From contig BOKF01000003.1 in assembly GCA_016860845.1 (NCBI GenBank), positions 248,001 through 312,000 of the forward strand: a DNA stretch of 64,000 nt, written 5' to 3'. The position numbers were made by a program, and so were the translations under genes. The notes below the pieces were generated by a model. It saw nothing but the letters and a program-made list of their open reading frames with translations, was not told where the DNA came from and ran no database searches. This document shows, piece after piece, positions 7,215 to 15,849 of this stretch (positions are counted from its first letter, which is position 1; every line of letters begins with the position of its first letter). This stretch comes from Chloroflexota bacterium (GTDB lineage Bacteria > Chloroflexota > Anaerolineae > 4572-78 > J111).

Positions 7215-8096
7215 ATGAATAACTTAAAACGATGGTTTGCAATAGCGCTGGTGAGCAGTCTGGCCGTGTTACTACTGGTAGGCGTGCTTACTATCGCGCC
7301 AACCTTTGCCCAAGGTCCCGGTGGCATGATGGGCGGAGACGGTATGACGGGCGCTGGGATGATGGGCGGCCCCGGTTGGATGATGGGCCAGACCCAAGGC
7401 TTGACCGGGACAACCCCCTTCGGTCCCGGCGGGATGATGGGCGGCATGATGAGCCAGATGATGAACGGCATGACAAATGGGCTGATGGGCGGCATGATGA
7501 CCAACAGCAACAGCCCCTTCTTCACCGCCCAACCCCTGACCCTGGCCGAAGCGACCGACACCCTCAACGCCTACCTGACCGACCTGAACGATAGCAACCT
7601 GGCCCTGGGTGAAGTGATGATCTTCGATAACCATGCCTACGCCCAGATTGTCGAAAAGGACAGCGGCATCGGCGTGATGGAAGTGCTGGTTGACCCGACC
7701 AGCAAGGCCGTTTTCCCCGAAATGGGGCCGAACATGATGTGGAACCTCAAGTATGGCATGATGTCTGGCTTTGGCGGCTACGGCATGATGGGCATGATGA
7801 TGGGTGGTCAAGCCGGGTTCGGCGGGATGATGGGCCAGACTGATACGGCTGATCCCTCCGCCGAGATGACGGTCACCCCGGAACAAGCGGTAGAGGCGGC
7901 CCAAACCTACCTGGACACCTACTTCAGCGAGGCCAGGTTGACCGTGGACACAGAAGCCGATCCTTTCTATGGCTACTACACCCTCCACGTCAACAAGGAC
8001 GGTCAAACCGCCGGGATGCTCAGCGTTAACGGCTACACCGGGCAGGTCTTTCCTCACACCTGGCATGGGAAGTTAATCGAGATGAGTGGCGAGTAA
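7215..8096 (+). CDS. Exported methionine/glycine-rich protein with PepSY-like repeats
   Basis: 293 residues. Residues 1-32 are a signal peptide. Residues about 35-100 are a Met-Gly-rich stretch with many GGMMGG units (17 Met), and another Met-rich patch lies near 175-215. Between and after are two similar alpha/beta repeats starting LTLAEATDTLNAYL and VTPEQAVEAAQTYLDTY, each ending in strands with VFPEMG or GQVFPHTWHG; these resemble PepSY-type domains. Met clusters of this kind bind Cu(I)/Ag(I) in known extracytoplasmic copper proteins, so a copper-buffering or -sensing role is plausible but inferred. ATG 7215 follows AAGGAGATACACA. Confidence 0.7.
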   Translation: MNNLKRWFAIALVSSLAVLLLVGVLTIAPTFAQGPGGMMGGDGMTGAGMMGGPGWMMGQTQGLTGTTPFGPGGMMGGMMSQMMNGMTNGLMGGMMTNSNSPFFTAQPLTLAEATDTLNAYLTDLNDSNLALGEVMIFDNHAYAQIVEKDSGIGVMEVLVDPTSKAVFPEMGPNMMWNLKYGMMSGFGGYGMMGMMMGGQAGFGGMMGQTDTADPSAEMTVTPEQAVEAAQTYLDTYFSEARLTVDTEADPFYGYYTLHVNKDGQTAGMLSVNGYTGQVFPHTWHGKLIEMSGE

Positions 8097-8134
8097 ATCG
8101 CTGCCAGTGATTAAAGGTTGTTAGACCGGTTATG

Positions 8135-8235
8135 CAGGAGTGCGGATGGCAACACTTGCACCTGCGCTGCAAGTCCCAGAGCCGTAGGCCCCCTAGCGGC
8201 AGGGAAGCTTCGCCTTGCAGGTGTCCGCACTCCTG
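8135..8235. repeat. Large inverted repeat with nested hairpin
   Basis: Outer arms CAGGAGTGCGGA (8135-8146) and TCCGCACTCCTG (8224-8235) are perfect inverted copies. A nested hairpin ACTTGCA...TGCAAGT lies inside (about 8154-8175). Without a T-run this looks like a dispersed, possibly MITE-like, palindromic repeat. Confidence 0.6.
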
Positions 8236-8291
8236 AACTTTAAGCAAAAATGTTAAACCGGTAGACCATCAATTGTGAAGGAGAAAAAATT

Positions 8292-8690
8292 ATGACCACA
8301 GAGTACGGCTTTCGGACCACCTTAAACGTACCTTACGAGGAAGCTATTGAAAAGACCACCGCCGCCCTCAAAGAGGAAGGCTTTGGTATCCTGACCGAGA
8401 TTGACGTTAAAGCCACCCTCAAAAAGAAATTGAACGCCGACTTTCGGCGCTATATTATTCTGGGCGCCTGTAATCCCAAGCTGGCCTACCAGGCCCTGCA
8501 AAATGAGTTAGAAATCGGCTTGCTGCTACCCTGCAACGTGATTGTGTATGAAACAGATGAAGGCCAATCTGTTGTTTCCATCGTTGATCCTCTCTCTATG
8601 TTGGGAGTCGTGGAAAACCCCAAATTAGACCCAATCGCCCAGGAGGCGCGGACGCGACTGCAACAGGTAATCGAGGCGCTGGGCGCTTGA
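8292..8690 (+). CDS. DUF302 family protein
   Basis: 132 residues covering one DUF302 domain: TTLNVPYEEAIEKTTAALKEEGFGILTEID at the start, the YIILGACNPKLAYQAL core, then LLLPCNVIVYE. DUF302 proteins are small soluble dimers of unknown chemistry that often accompany copper and thiol-redox genes. ATG 8292 follows GAAGGAGAAAAAATT. It sits between a Met-rich exported protein and a UbiB-like kinase. Confidence 0.9.
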   Translation: MTTEYGFRTTLNVPYEEAIEKTTAALKEEGFGILTEIDVKATLKKKLNADFRRYIILGACNPKLAYQALQNELEIGLLLPCNVIVYETDEGQSVVSIVDPLSMLGVVENPKLDPIAQEARTRLQQVIEALGA

Positions 8691-8703
8691 TGGCACCAGT
8701 GGC

Positions 8704-8738
8704 ATCCCCTGGCGTCATCTACAGTGATGCCAGGGGAT
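8704..8738 (+). terminator. Hairpin after the DUF302 gene, possible terminator
   Basis: Perfect ten-base arms ATCCCCTGGC (8704-8713) and GCCAGGGGAT (8729-8738), loop 15 bases. No T-run follows, so termination is uncertain. Confidence 0.4.
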
Positions 8739-8780
8739 CGCACGATTCGAGAGACCGGGAGGTAGAAGAAAGATTTGCCG

Positions 8781-10466
8781 ATGAGCACGATCCCAAGCAC
8801 CAAGCATCTGGCTCGCTATCAAGAGATTATCACCATTTTGGCCCGGCACGGTTTTGGCTGGCTGGTGGCCGAACTAAAACTGCGCGGCTTGCTCCCTCTG
8901 ACGCAGCGATTGAACGGAACAGGGGGCGGGGAAGTGGGGCCAGACACTCAGGCCACTCATTTGCGCCTGGCTTTTGAAGCGTTGGGGACCACCTTCATCA
9001 AACTTGGCCAGGTGCTCAGCACCCGCTCCGATTTGCTTTCCCCTGAATATATCTCCGAATTAGTCAAGCTCCAGGACGCGACTCCTCCGGTCTCCTATGC
9101 CCAAATAATGGCCGTGTTTGAGGCTGAATTAGGGGTCTCCCCGGAGAAAGTTTTTGCCCGGTTCGACCCCACTCCCCTTGCTTCAGCCTCTATTGGCCAG
9201 GCGCATGCGGCTCGCTTGCCGAGTGGGGAAGAGGTCGTAGTCAAGATCCAGCGGCCCGGTGTGGCCACGCTGGTGGAGCGTGATTTGGAAGTGTTCCTTG
9301 ACCTGGCCAGCCTGGTAGCCCGTTATACGGACTTTGGCCGGGACTATGACGTGCTGGATCTGGCCCAGGAATTTGCTTTCAACCTGCGCTGCGAACTGAA
9401 TTACGTCCGTGAGGGACAGAATGCCGAGCGCTTCCGCCGGGCCTTTGCCGACGACCCCGATCTCTACATCCCGCGGGTGTATTGGGACTATACCACCGAA
9501 CGGGTAATTGTCCTGGAACGACTGGATGGCGTTAAAGTCAATAACTTGGACGCCATTGAGGCCGCAGGCATTGAGCGAAAACACGTCGCTGCCAACAGCG
9601 TCCGCCTGATGCTGGAGGAAATGTTCGTACATGGCTTTTTTCACGCCGACCCCCACCCCGGCAACCTTTACGTCCTAGCCGACGGCCGGATTGGCATGCT
9701 GGATTTTGGGATGGTTGGCCGGCTGGATGGCCCCTTGCAGGAGAGCCTCACCCGCATGTTCTTAGCCCTCTCCAAAGGCGATAGTGAGCGGATCATTGAT
9801 GAACTCTTAACCACCGGCATCGCTCAAGGCCAGATCAACCGGAAAACTCTCAAACGGGACCTGGACCACCTGGTGGCCTGTTTCGCCGACCGTTCCGTGG
9901 AGGACCTGGCTGCCGCTCGCATCTTCAACGAAATAACCGGACTGGCCCGGCGGCACCATCTCCATCTCCCCAGCGACCTGGTGCTAATGGCCAGGGTGAT
10001 GGCCATTAGCGAGGGGCTGGGCTTACAACTCGATCCCGATTTTCAGTTTATTCACTTTGCTCGCCCTTACCTGGAACGGTTCTGGCTGCAACGGCACTCC
10101 CCCCGGCAAGTTGGGGAAAAGGTGGTCGAAGGCCTGGTCGAGATGGTCGAGTTTGGCCTGACCTTCCCCCGCCGCCTGACGCGAGTGGTGACACAACTAG
10201 AGCGCGGCGAACTCGGCGCCCAGGTTGAACTCCGAGGGATGGAACGATACGTGGCCACCATGCAGGGGATGGTTAACCGGCTGGCTATGAGTATTCTGGT
10301 GGGCGCCCTGATCGTGGGCTTGAGCCAATTCATGCATATGGTCATCCCTGAAGGGTTTCCTGAGCTTTACGCCGGCCGTTTCCTGGGCCTTTTGTTCTTT
10401 GTAGCAACCGTTCTGGGTTTCTGGTTACTGTTTGATCTGATCCGCTCCAGGCGTGTCAGTTCGTAG
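8781..10466 (+). CDS. UbiB/ABC1/AarF-family kinase-like protein
   Basis: 561 residues from ATG 8781 (a TTG at 8775 is in frame). The ABC1 signature is present: ALGTTFIKLGQVLSTRSDLL with the KxGQ motif, the Ala-rich loop ASASIGQAHAARLPSGEEVVVKIQRPGV with its Lys, and the catalytic GFFHADPHPGNLYVLADGRI...LDFGMVG. Two hydrophobic segments at the C-terminus (about 497-520 and 535-553) anchor it to the membrane. UbiB-family proteins are atypical ATPases required for ubiquinone or other isoprenoid lipid handling. Complete length for the family. Confidence 0.93.
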   Translation: MSTIPSTKHLARYQEIITILARHGFGWLVAELKLRGLLPLTQRLNGTGGGEVGPDTQATHLRLAFEALGTTFIKLGQVLSTRSDLLSPEYISELVKLQDATPPVSYAQIMAVFEAELGVSPEKVFARFDPTPLASASIGQAHAARLPSGEEVVVKIQRPGVATLVERDLEVFLDLASLVARYTDFGRDYDVLDLAQEFAFNLRCELNYVREGQNAERFRRAFADDPDLYIPRVYWDYTTERVIVLERLDGVKVNNLDAIEAAGIERKHVAANSVRLMLEEMFVHGFFHADPHPGNLYVLADGRIGMLDFGMVGRLDGPLQESLTRMFLALSKGDSERIIDELLTTGIAQGQINRKTLKRDLDHLVACFADRSVEDLAAARIFNEITGLARRHHLHLPSDLVLMARVMAISEGLGLQLDPDFQFIHFARPYLERFWLQRHSPRQVGEKVVEGLVEMVEFGLTFPRRLTRVVTQLERGELGAQVELRGMERYVATMQGMVNRLAMSILVGALIVGLSQFMHMVIPEGFPELYAGRFLGLLFFVATVLGFWLLFDLIRSRRVSS

Positions 10467-10530
10467 CTCAACTTGAGCGACACCTCAGGGGTAATCGCGC
10501 AAACGCTATCTTTTTTTTAGAGAAGACCCG

Positions 10531-11697
10531 ATGCGTTGGCTCAACACTTTACGCCATAACCTTCAAACGCGCTTCACCTGGAAGCTGATGGCCGCTTTTT
10601 TAATCGTCATCACCGTCGGCGTAGTTACCCTGGCGTTGGCCGCCGAGTCGGTGGTGCCGACGGCGTTCAACCGGCACATGATCGACATGGCCCCCATGAT
10701 GACGGGTCAGATGAGGCCGGGCATGGGCATGGCAGAGATGCGGACAGACATCTTCGTCAGCTTTCGCGCCGCTGTAACTGAGGCATTGCTCGTGGCAGCG
10801 GGGGCGGCGCTGGTCAGCGCCATCGCCATTAGCCTGGTGATCTCCCGGCGTGTCGTCACCCCCATCCGCCAGATGATGGAGGTCAGCCGCTATATTGCCG
10901 CCGGTCATTACCGGGAGCGGGTGCAAGTCACCAGCCAGGATGAGCTGGGCCAGTTGGCCCATAGCTTCAACCAAATGGCGGCCAGCCTGGAGCAAGTAGA
11001 AGCGATGCGCCAAGAATTGATTGCCAATGTCGCCCACGAGTTGCGCACGCCCCTGGCCAGCATCAAGGGCTATATGGAAGGGTTGATGGATGGGATTTTG
11101 CCGCTGGAACCGAGCACCTTCCAGCAAATTTACCGCGAAGCCGACCGCCTGCAACGATTAGTGAATGACTTGCAAGAGTTAAGCCGAGTCGAGGCGGGCG
11201 CCTTTCACCTCAACCGCCAGCCCTTAGCAATGACTGACCTGATGGTGCGGATCACCGACCGGCTGCGTCCCCAATTTGAAGAAAAGCAAATCACGCTCCA
11301 ACTAAACCTCCCAGTTGACCTGCCCCCGGTCATGGCCGATGAGGATCGCGTCAGCCAGGTCTTGCTCAACCTGATTGGCAATGCGCTGCAATACACGCCC
11401 GACGGTGGCACGGTCACGATCACCGCTAAAATCCAAAATCTAAAATCCAAAATCCAAAATCGAGAACTGCTGTTCACCATTCGCGACAGCGGGATTGGCA
11501 TCCCTCCCGAACACCTGCCCCACCTGTTCAGCCGCTTTTACCGGGTGGACAAGTCCCGCAGCCGGGTTGGGGGTGGCAGCGGCATTGGCTTGACCATTGT
11601 CAAGCACCTGGTCGAAGCGCATGGTGGGCAGGTTTGGGCTGAAAGCCGAGGGACCGGTCGGGGCAGCACCTTTGGCTTTTCGCTGCCGGTGGCCTGA
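10531..11697 (+). CDS. Sensor histidine kinase with methionine-rich outer loop
   Basis: 388 residues. TM1 about 18-39, outer loop 40-80, TM2 about 84-105, HAMP about 105-158, HisKA with the phospho-acceptor His169 in NVAHELRTPL, and HATPase_c with LLNLIGNALQYTPDGG, DSGIGIP and GGSGIGL. The loop holds eight Met between residues 50 and 70 plus one His, a pattern that suggests Cu(I)/Ag(I) sensing. A run of AAATCCA-type heptamers (11428-11462) is inserted in frame in the ATPase domain, adding about 12 residues (KIQNLKSKIQNR) at a strand turn. No response regulator is adjacent; the nearest OmpR-type regulator is at 38471. Confidence 0.92.
   Translation: MRWLNTLRHNLQTRFTWKLMAAFLIVITVGVVTLALAAESVVPTAFNRHMIDMAPMMTGQMRPGMGMAEMRTDIFVSFRAAVTEALLVAAGAALVSAIAISLVISRRVVTPIRQMMEVSRYIAAGHYRERVQVTSQDELGQLAHSFNQMAASLEQVEAMRQELIANVAHELRTPLASIKGYMEGLMDGILPLEPSTFQQIYREADRLQRLVNDLQELSRVEAGAFHLNRQPLAMTDLMVRITDRLRPQFEEKQITLQLNLPVDLPPVMADEDRVSQVLLNLIGNALQYTPDGGTVTITAKIQNLKSKIQNRELLFTIRDSGIGIPPEHLPHLFSRFYRVDKSRSRVGGGSGIGLTIVKHLVEAHGGQVWAESRGTGRGSTFGFSLPVA
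11428..11462 (+). repeat. In-frame heptanucleotide repeat inside the kinase gene
   Basis: Five seven-base units of AAATCCA/AAATCTA/AAATCGA in a row. They encode a short Lys/Gln/Ser/Asn stretch absent from ordinary HATPase domains. Unlike the other heptamer loci here, only one arm is present. Confidence 0.7.
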
Positions 11698-11732
11698 CCG
11701 GCCATCAAGTGTGACCTCAGCACTTATTCTAT

Positions 11733-11761
11733 TTGACATTTAACCCATCTTTTCGTACCAT
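11733..11761 (+). promoter_or_regulatory. Sigma70-type promoter of the first M56 gene
   Basis: TTGACA at 11733-11738, 17-base spacer, TACCAT at 11756-11761. The spacing and the pyrimidine-rich spacer match the other promoters of the putative BlaI regulon, but the palindrome around the -10 is degraded here. Confidence 0.55.
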
Positions 11762-11789
11762 AGACAGGAATTTACGTAATAGAAGGAAT

Positions 11790-12737
11790 ATGCTCAAGAT
11801 ATATAAACCCTCAAATTCCTACTTTTGGCTGCTTATCCTGGTTACGCTCGCCCTGACCGGTTTAGGTCTGGTCGTTATTTTTGAGGGCTATCGTCAAGAT
11901 TGGGTACAAACCATCTGGCATATCTGCCAGAGCGGTGTTCAAAATCTAAGCCAACATCTGCCGGCGACCTGGCAGTTGGTTAGCCTGGTCATGGTTGCGG
12001 TGGTTCTCATTCGAGGTAGTTGGAGTGTTTGGCAACAAGTGAGGAGCACAGGCCGCTTTGCCCGTCTATTTTTGCCTTTTCGTGGCACTCCCCCCGCTCG
12101 GCTAAGGGCGTTACTCAAAATCCATTACATATCAATGGAGGATGTCGCCTATCTCAACCTGGCTGCGCCACAGGCGTTTTGCCTGGGCTTTTGGCGGCCT
12201 CGGATCTGGTTGACGGCCGGTTTGCTCAATCTGCTCAGCGACGAGGAATTGGCAGCGGTACTGACCCACGAAGCCTATCATTGCCGGTGGCGTGACCCAG
12301 TGCGGCTGCTGATCAGCCGAGCTTTGCAGTCGGCCTTTTTCTTCTTGCCGCTGGTGAGTGATCTGGCGAAATTTGCCGAGTTGCAACAAGAGATCGCTGC
12401 CGACCAGTCGGCGATTGAGTACCTGGGCGATGACTTGCCGCTCCTCTGCGCCCTACAAAAATTGCTAACCCAACAGGCAAAGGGCGTGGCGCTACCTGGG
12501 GTGGCATATAGCCCCTTTAATGTGACCGAGGCCCGCTTGCGGCGGCTGATTTACCCCGGCCAGCCCACTCCATTCAGATGGCGCGCGGCGCTGGCCGGTG
12601 GGGTCATTAACCTGGGTGTTATCCTGCTGTTAGGCAATATCGGCCTTTGGGCGACCCAGCCAGTTGTTGAACACAATAAGGTCGGCGCTTGCTTGGCCTT
12701 CCGGGAAACTTTTCTCCCTCAGTCTCGTGTTGCGTAG
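11790..12737 (+). CDS. M56-family (BlaR1/MecR1-like) membrane metallopeptidase
   Basis: 315 residues from ATG 11790 (RBS AGAAGGA). Two N-terminal membrane helices (about 10-30 and 50-75), a cytoplasmic loop, the zinc motif HEAYH in DEELAAVLTHEAYHC, and a last helix near 270-290. The protein ends soon after, with no penicillin-binding sensor domain. M56 peptidases cleave BlaI/MecI-type repressors or accessory targets. A paralog next to a blaI gene is at 34683 and is closely similar, including SPFNVTEARLRRLIYP. This copy has no repressor gene beside it, but a regulon-type promoter upstream. Confidence 0.88.
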   Translation: MLKIYKPSNSYFWLLILVTLALTGLGLVVIFEGYRQDWVQTIWHICQSGVQNLSQHLPATWQLVSLVMVAVVLIRGSWSVWQQVRSTGRFARLFLPFRGTPPARLRALLKIHYISMEDVAYLNLAAPQAFCLGFWRPRIWLTAGLLNLLSDEELAAVLTHEAYHCRWRDPVRLLISRALQSAFFFLPLVSDLAKFAELQQEIAADQSAIEYLGDDLPLLCALQKLLTQQAKGVALPGVAYSPFNVTEARLRRLIYPGQPTPFRWRAALAGGVINLGVILLLGNIGLWATQPVVEHNKVGACLAFRETFLPQSRVA

Positions 12738-12747
12738 TGCGTCACAT

Positions 12748-12783
12748 TTGACATCCAATCATCTTTTCTTACGATAGATAAGG
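12748..12783 (+). promoter_or_regulatory. Promoter with partial BlaI-type operator, upstream of the CDF gene
   Basis: TTGACA 12748-12753, 16-base spacer, TACGAT 12770-12775. The -10 is embedded in TCTTACGATAGATAAGG (12767-12783), a half-degraded form of the TCTTACG-N3-CGTAAGA palindrome. Confidence 0.6.
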
Positions 12784-12867
12784 CATTAAACTTTAACCTG
12801 GGAAGGGTGACGATATCCCAAGTCGTGCCCGTCCAATCTTTCAGGTTTGCAAAAAAGAACTTATCCC

Positions 12868-13860
12868 ATGGGAACCGGTCAGACCCATTCGCATCTTGGG
12901 GATTTGACCCAACAGACGACGACTCGTTTGGCCCTCGCCCTCGGTATGACCCTGGCCTTTGTGGTCGTCGAAGTGATAGCTGGCTTGTGGGCCAATAGTC
13001 TCGCCCTGTTGACCGACGCAGCGCACAACTTCACCGACGTGATCGCCCTGGCGCTGAGTTGGTACGCGCTGCGGTTAACCACTCAGCCGGCCAACGCTGG
13101 TAAAACCTTTGGCTATCACCGCGCCGGCATCCTGGTCGCCCTGGTTAACTCGACGACGCTGGTGTTGATTGCAGTGGGGATTTTCTACGAAGCCTATCAG
13201 CGTTTCCTCACTCCGCCAGAAGTTAAAGCCCCGCTGCTCATCGGCGTTGGTCTCGTCGCGTTTCTCATCAATCTGGGGACAGCCTGGCTGGTCAAGCGCG
13301 GCAGCGAGCACGATTTGAATCTACAGAGTGCTTTTTTGCACCTGATGGGCGATGTCATTTCAACCATCGGCGCGGTGTTGGCCGGTATCGCCATCGCGCT
13401 GACAGGGTTGAATTGGCTCGACCCACTGGTCAGCATCTTTATGGGCTTACTGATTCTGTGGAACGCCTGGGGTATACTGCGCGAGTCGGTCAATATCCTG
13501 TTGGAAAGCACGCCCGGCAATATTGACATGAGCGAGATGGTCCGCGACCTGTTAAGTGTCAAAGGCATACGTGGCATTCACGACCTTCACGTCTGGAGCA
13601 TCACTCAGAGTTTACGCGCCTTGTCCGCGCATGTCGTGACCGATGACATCTCGATCAGCGCCGGAACCGTGATTCAACGCCAGATAAACGAAATCCTGTA
13701 TCACAAATATGGGATTGCTCATGCAACCTTGCAACTCGAATGTGTCGGCTGTGAACCTGATTTACTCTACTGCAATATCGCCGAGACGCCCCACCAGCAC
13801 GAAAATGCGCCCGACCAAGCTGAGGTTCCAGCGGGTGGCGTTTATTGCAAAAATCCATAA
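12868..13860 (+). CDS. CDF-family divalent metal cation exporter (CzcD/ZitB type)
   Basis: 330 residues from ATG 12868; a TTG at 12847 is in frame but has no better ribosome site. Six membrane helices. The zinc-transport site is intact: LLTDAAHNFTDV in TM2 and LQSAFLHLMGDVIST in TM5. The C-terminal cytoplasmic domain has IHDLHVWSITQS, the CDF dimer/metal-sensing fold, and a Cys pair in LECVGCEPD near the end. It would export Zn(II), Cd(II) or Co(II) by proton antiport. The gene overlaps the convergent M23 peptidase gene by 19 bases. Confidence 0.93.
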   Translation: MGTGQTHSHLGDLTQQTTTRLALALGMTLAFVVVEVIAGLWANSLALLTDAAHNFTDVIALALSWYALRLTTQPANAGKTFGYHRAGILVALVNSTTLVLIAVGIFYEAYQRFLTPPEVKAPLLIGVGLVAFLINLGTAWLVKRGSEHDLNLQSAFLHLMGDVISTIGAVLAGIAIALTGLNWLDPLVSIFMGLLILWNAWGILRESVNILLESTPGNIDMSEMVRDLLSVKGIRGIHDLHVWSITQSLRALSAHVVTDDISISAGTVIQRQINEILYHKYGIAHATLQLECVGCEPDLLYCNIAETPHQHENAPDQAEVPAGGVYCKNP

Positions 13861-14999
13861 GGATTACGTTGAACTGTGCCCTGCCTGACTTCAAAATGCA
13901 CGTGCGGACCGGTGGAGTTGCCGCTGCTGCCCATCTCGGCAATCTGTTGGCCTTTGGTGACATTGTCGCCCGCCTCGACGGAGTAGGCTTGCAAATGGGC
14001 GTACAAGGTTTGCAAGCCATTGCCGTGATCAATCACCACGGCATAGCCGTAACCCGTGTCGTCCCAGCCGGCGGCAACCACGTAACCGGAGTCGGCAGCC
14101 AGCACCGGCGCCCCCAGGTGATCGGCAATATCCAGCGCCGGATGGCTGCTCCAGTACCCCTGATAAATCGCGCCGCTGGCCGGCCAGCCAAACGCGCCTG
14201 AACCGGTGGCCGCTCCTTCGGGCACAGGGCCGGTGTAGGCGATCACCGTGCGCGGCACAAAAGGTTTGACCCCGCCCGGCGCCACCAACCATTGCCCCGG
14301 CTCAAGCTCCGGATTATCGGGGTTCAACTCATTGAGCGCATAATCTATAATGGCGGCTGCTTCCACTTGATAGGCAGCGGCAATGCTCTCAATCGTATCG
14401 CCCGCGCCCACCTGATGATAGACCCCATTAACCGGCAAGATGCGCAGCTCCTGCCCTACGCTCAATAAATCCGGATTATCTTCCAGCTCGTGGTTCGACC
14501 AGGTGATCGTTTCGGGGGCCAGGCCGAACTTCGCGGCGATATTAAAAACGGTATCACCAGGCTCGACCACGTAAGTGGTAATCTCCTCGCGAGCACGTTC
14601 TGGAATAATGGTGTGGGGCACTGCTGCCGGGACAATTACATCCCCCTGTAAGTTGCTAAGCTGCGCGGGCAGAGCGAGCGGCCGGCCCAGGTCTATGACG
14701 ACCGGCGCGGCTGGCTCGGCCAGGGCCGATGGTTGAGGACGTAGCGCGCCAATATTTTGCTGTGCCCAGGAGAAGTTACGTAAGCTAAGGGCCAACGCCA
14801 CCAATATAATGACAACCAGGTGGGTCAAGACCCGGCTGTTCAGAGCTTCATTTTCGCTGAAGCTTCTAAGTTGAACCAGCGCGACCTGGCTAATTTGTTT
14901 TAACTTTGCGCCAGGCGGTGGGCGCAGGCCAGCCTCAGTTTGCGCCGGCTGAACTTCCTGACTGGACTTGGAACTCTGGCGAAATAAGCGCAAGAACAA
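13842..14999 (-). CDS. LysM-containing M23 metallopeptidase (LytM type)
   Basis: 385 residues. One membrane anchor (about 58-80), two LysM modules (YVVEPGDTVFNIAAKFGLAP and HQVGAGDTIESIAAAYQV) for peptidoglycan binding, then a C-terminal M23 domain. The zinc ligands are visible: H and D in SSHPALDIAD and the HxH of GPHVHFEVRQG, with YAHL between. It should cut peptide cross-links in the wall or regulate amidases. It is the last gene of the minus-strand operon that starts with a sortase at 20787. Confidence 0.92.
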   Translation of the reverse strand: MFLRLFRQSSKSSQEVQPAQTEAGLRPPPGAKLKQISQVALVQLRSFSENEALNSRVLTHLVVIILVALALSLRNFSWAQQNIGALRPQPSALAEPAAPVVIDLGRPLALPAQLSNLQGDVIVPAAVPHTIIPERAREEITTYVVEPGDTVFNIAAKFGLAPETITWSNHELEDNPDLLSVGQELRILPVNGVYHQVGAGDTIESIAAAYQVEAAAIIDYALNELNPDNPELEPGQWLVAPGGVKPFVPRTVIAYTGPVPEGAATGSGAFGWPASGAIYQGYWSSHPALDIADHLGAPVLAADSGYVVAAGWDDTGYGYAVVIDHGNGLQTLYAHLQAYSVEAGDNVTKGQQIAEMGSSGNSTGPHVHFEVRQGTVQRNPYGFLQ

Positions 15000-15046
15000 G
15001 ATGTCTTAGTGATCTCCTTGGACAAGAATTTAGGGGAAAGATGGGG

Positions 15047-15847
15047 TTAGTGGGGCTGAACCTTACCGGCTGCCTCCGTCACTGGCTCTTTGCTGGCCGC
15101 GAAGCGACGACGGTAGAGATACCAGACTGCCCCCAGTAACACGACCAGCGCGACCACCTGCGCCGTCCGTATCCCACCCGGTAGGAGCGACGCATTGGCA
15201 TAAAAAGCTTCCAGAACGAGGCGCGAACCGGCGTATAGAGCTACAAATATGGCAAAAATGTACCCGCGAAAGGGAACCAGCCGGATCTGAAAGGGATCAA
15301 AACGCTCCCGTTCTTCTTGCCACCAGAGCATGCCGAAGATAACCAGCAAGGCGATCATCTCATAAAGTTGCACAGGATGGCGAACTGCATCCCACAAATA
15401 AACGCCCCAGGGCATGGTGGTCGGCTCGCCAAAGTCCCGGCCATCGAGGAACGCGCCCAGCCGCTCTAGCGCCAGGGCAATGACCAGGCCCGGCGCGAGC
15501 GCGTCCAGCGTGGCCCCAACCGGCAGCCGCCGGCGACTCCAATAAATGATGGCGACCACGCCGCCGATCAGCGCTCCTTCGGGCCAGGACAGGGCCGTAG
15601 GCGTCAGTGAAAGGGCGGAGAGAAGCGCGCCCCGGTAAGCCGACCAGTGCATGATGACGTAAACCAGGCGGGCGCCCAACACGGTCGCCACCAAGGCGTA
15701 GAAGACCAGGTTGTAAACCTGGTTACTGTTCAGGCCCAGCCGGCGGGCCCGGCGCGACGCCACTTCCAACCCGGTCCAGACGGCGGCCAGGATGAGCAGG
15801 CCGTAAGCCTGCACCGTGAAGCCGAAAATGCGAAAGTAAGGGGCCAT
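15047..15847 (-). CDS. lgt: Prolipoprotein diacylglyceryl transferase-like protein
   Basis: 266 residues, seven membrane helices. The family's signature region is present as LERLGAFLDGRDFGEPT followed by PWGVYL, and HPVQLYEMIALLV matches the conserved HPxQLYE motif. Lgt transfers diacylglycerol from phosphatidylglycerol to the lipobox Cys. The signature is looser than the canonical GRIGNFxNGE type, so it may be a divergent or second Lgt. Start 15847 is two bases from the stop of the TlpA gene, showing an operon. Confidence 0.85.
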   Translation of the reverse strand: MAPYFRIFGFTVQAYGLLILAAVWTGLEVASRRARRLGLNSNQVYNLVFYALVATVLGARLVYVIMHWSAYRGALLSALSLTPTALSWPEGALIGGVVAIIYWSRRRLPVGATLDALAPGLVIALALERLGAFLDGRDFGEPTTMPWGVYLWDAVRHPVQLYEMIALLVIFGMLWWQEERERFDPFQIRLVPFRGYIFAIFVALYAGSRLVLEAFYANASLLPGGIRTAQVVALVVLLGAVWYLYRRRFAASKEPVTEAAGKVQPH

Positions 15848-15849
15848 GC

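Noticed and set aside
8704..8738. Riboswitch upstream of the UbiB-like gene
   Set aside because: Only a single simple hairpin is present; no aptamer-like multi-helix pattern is visible.
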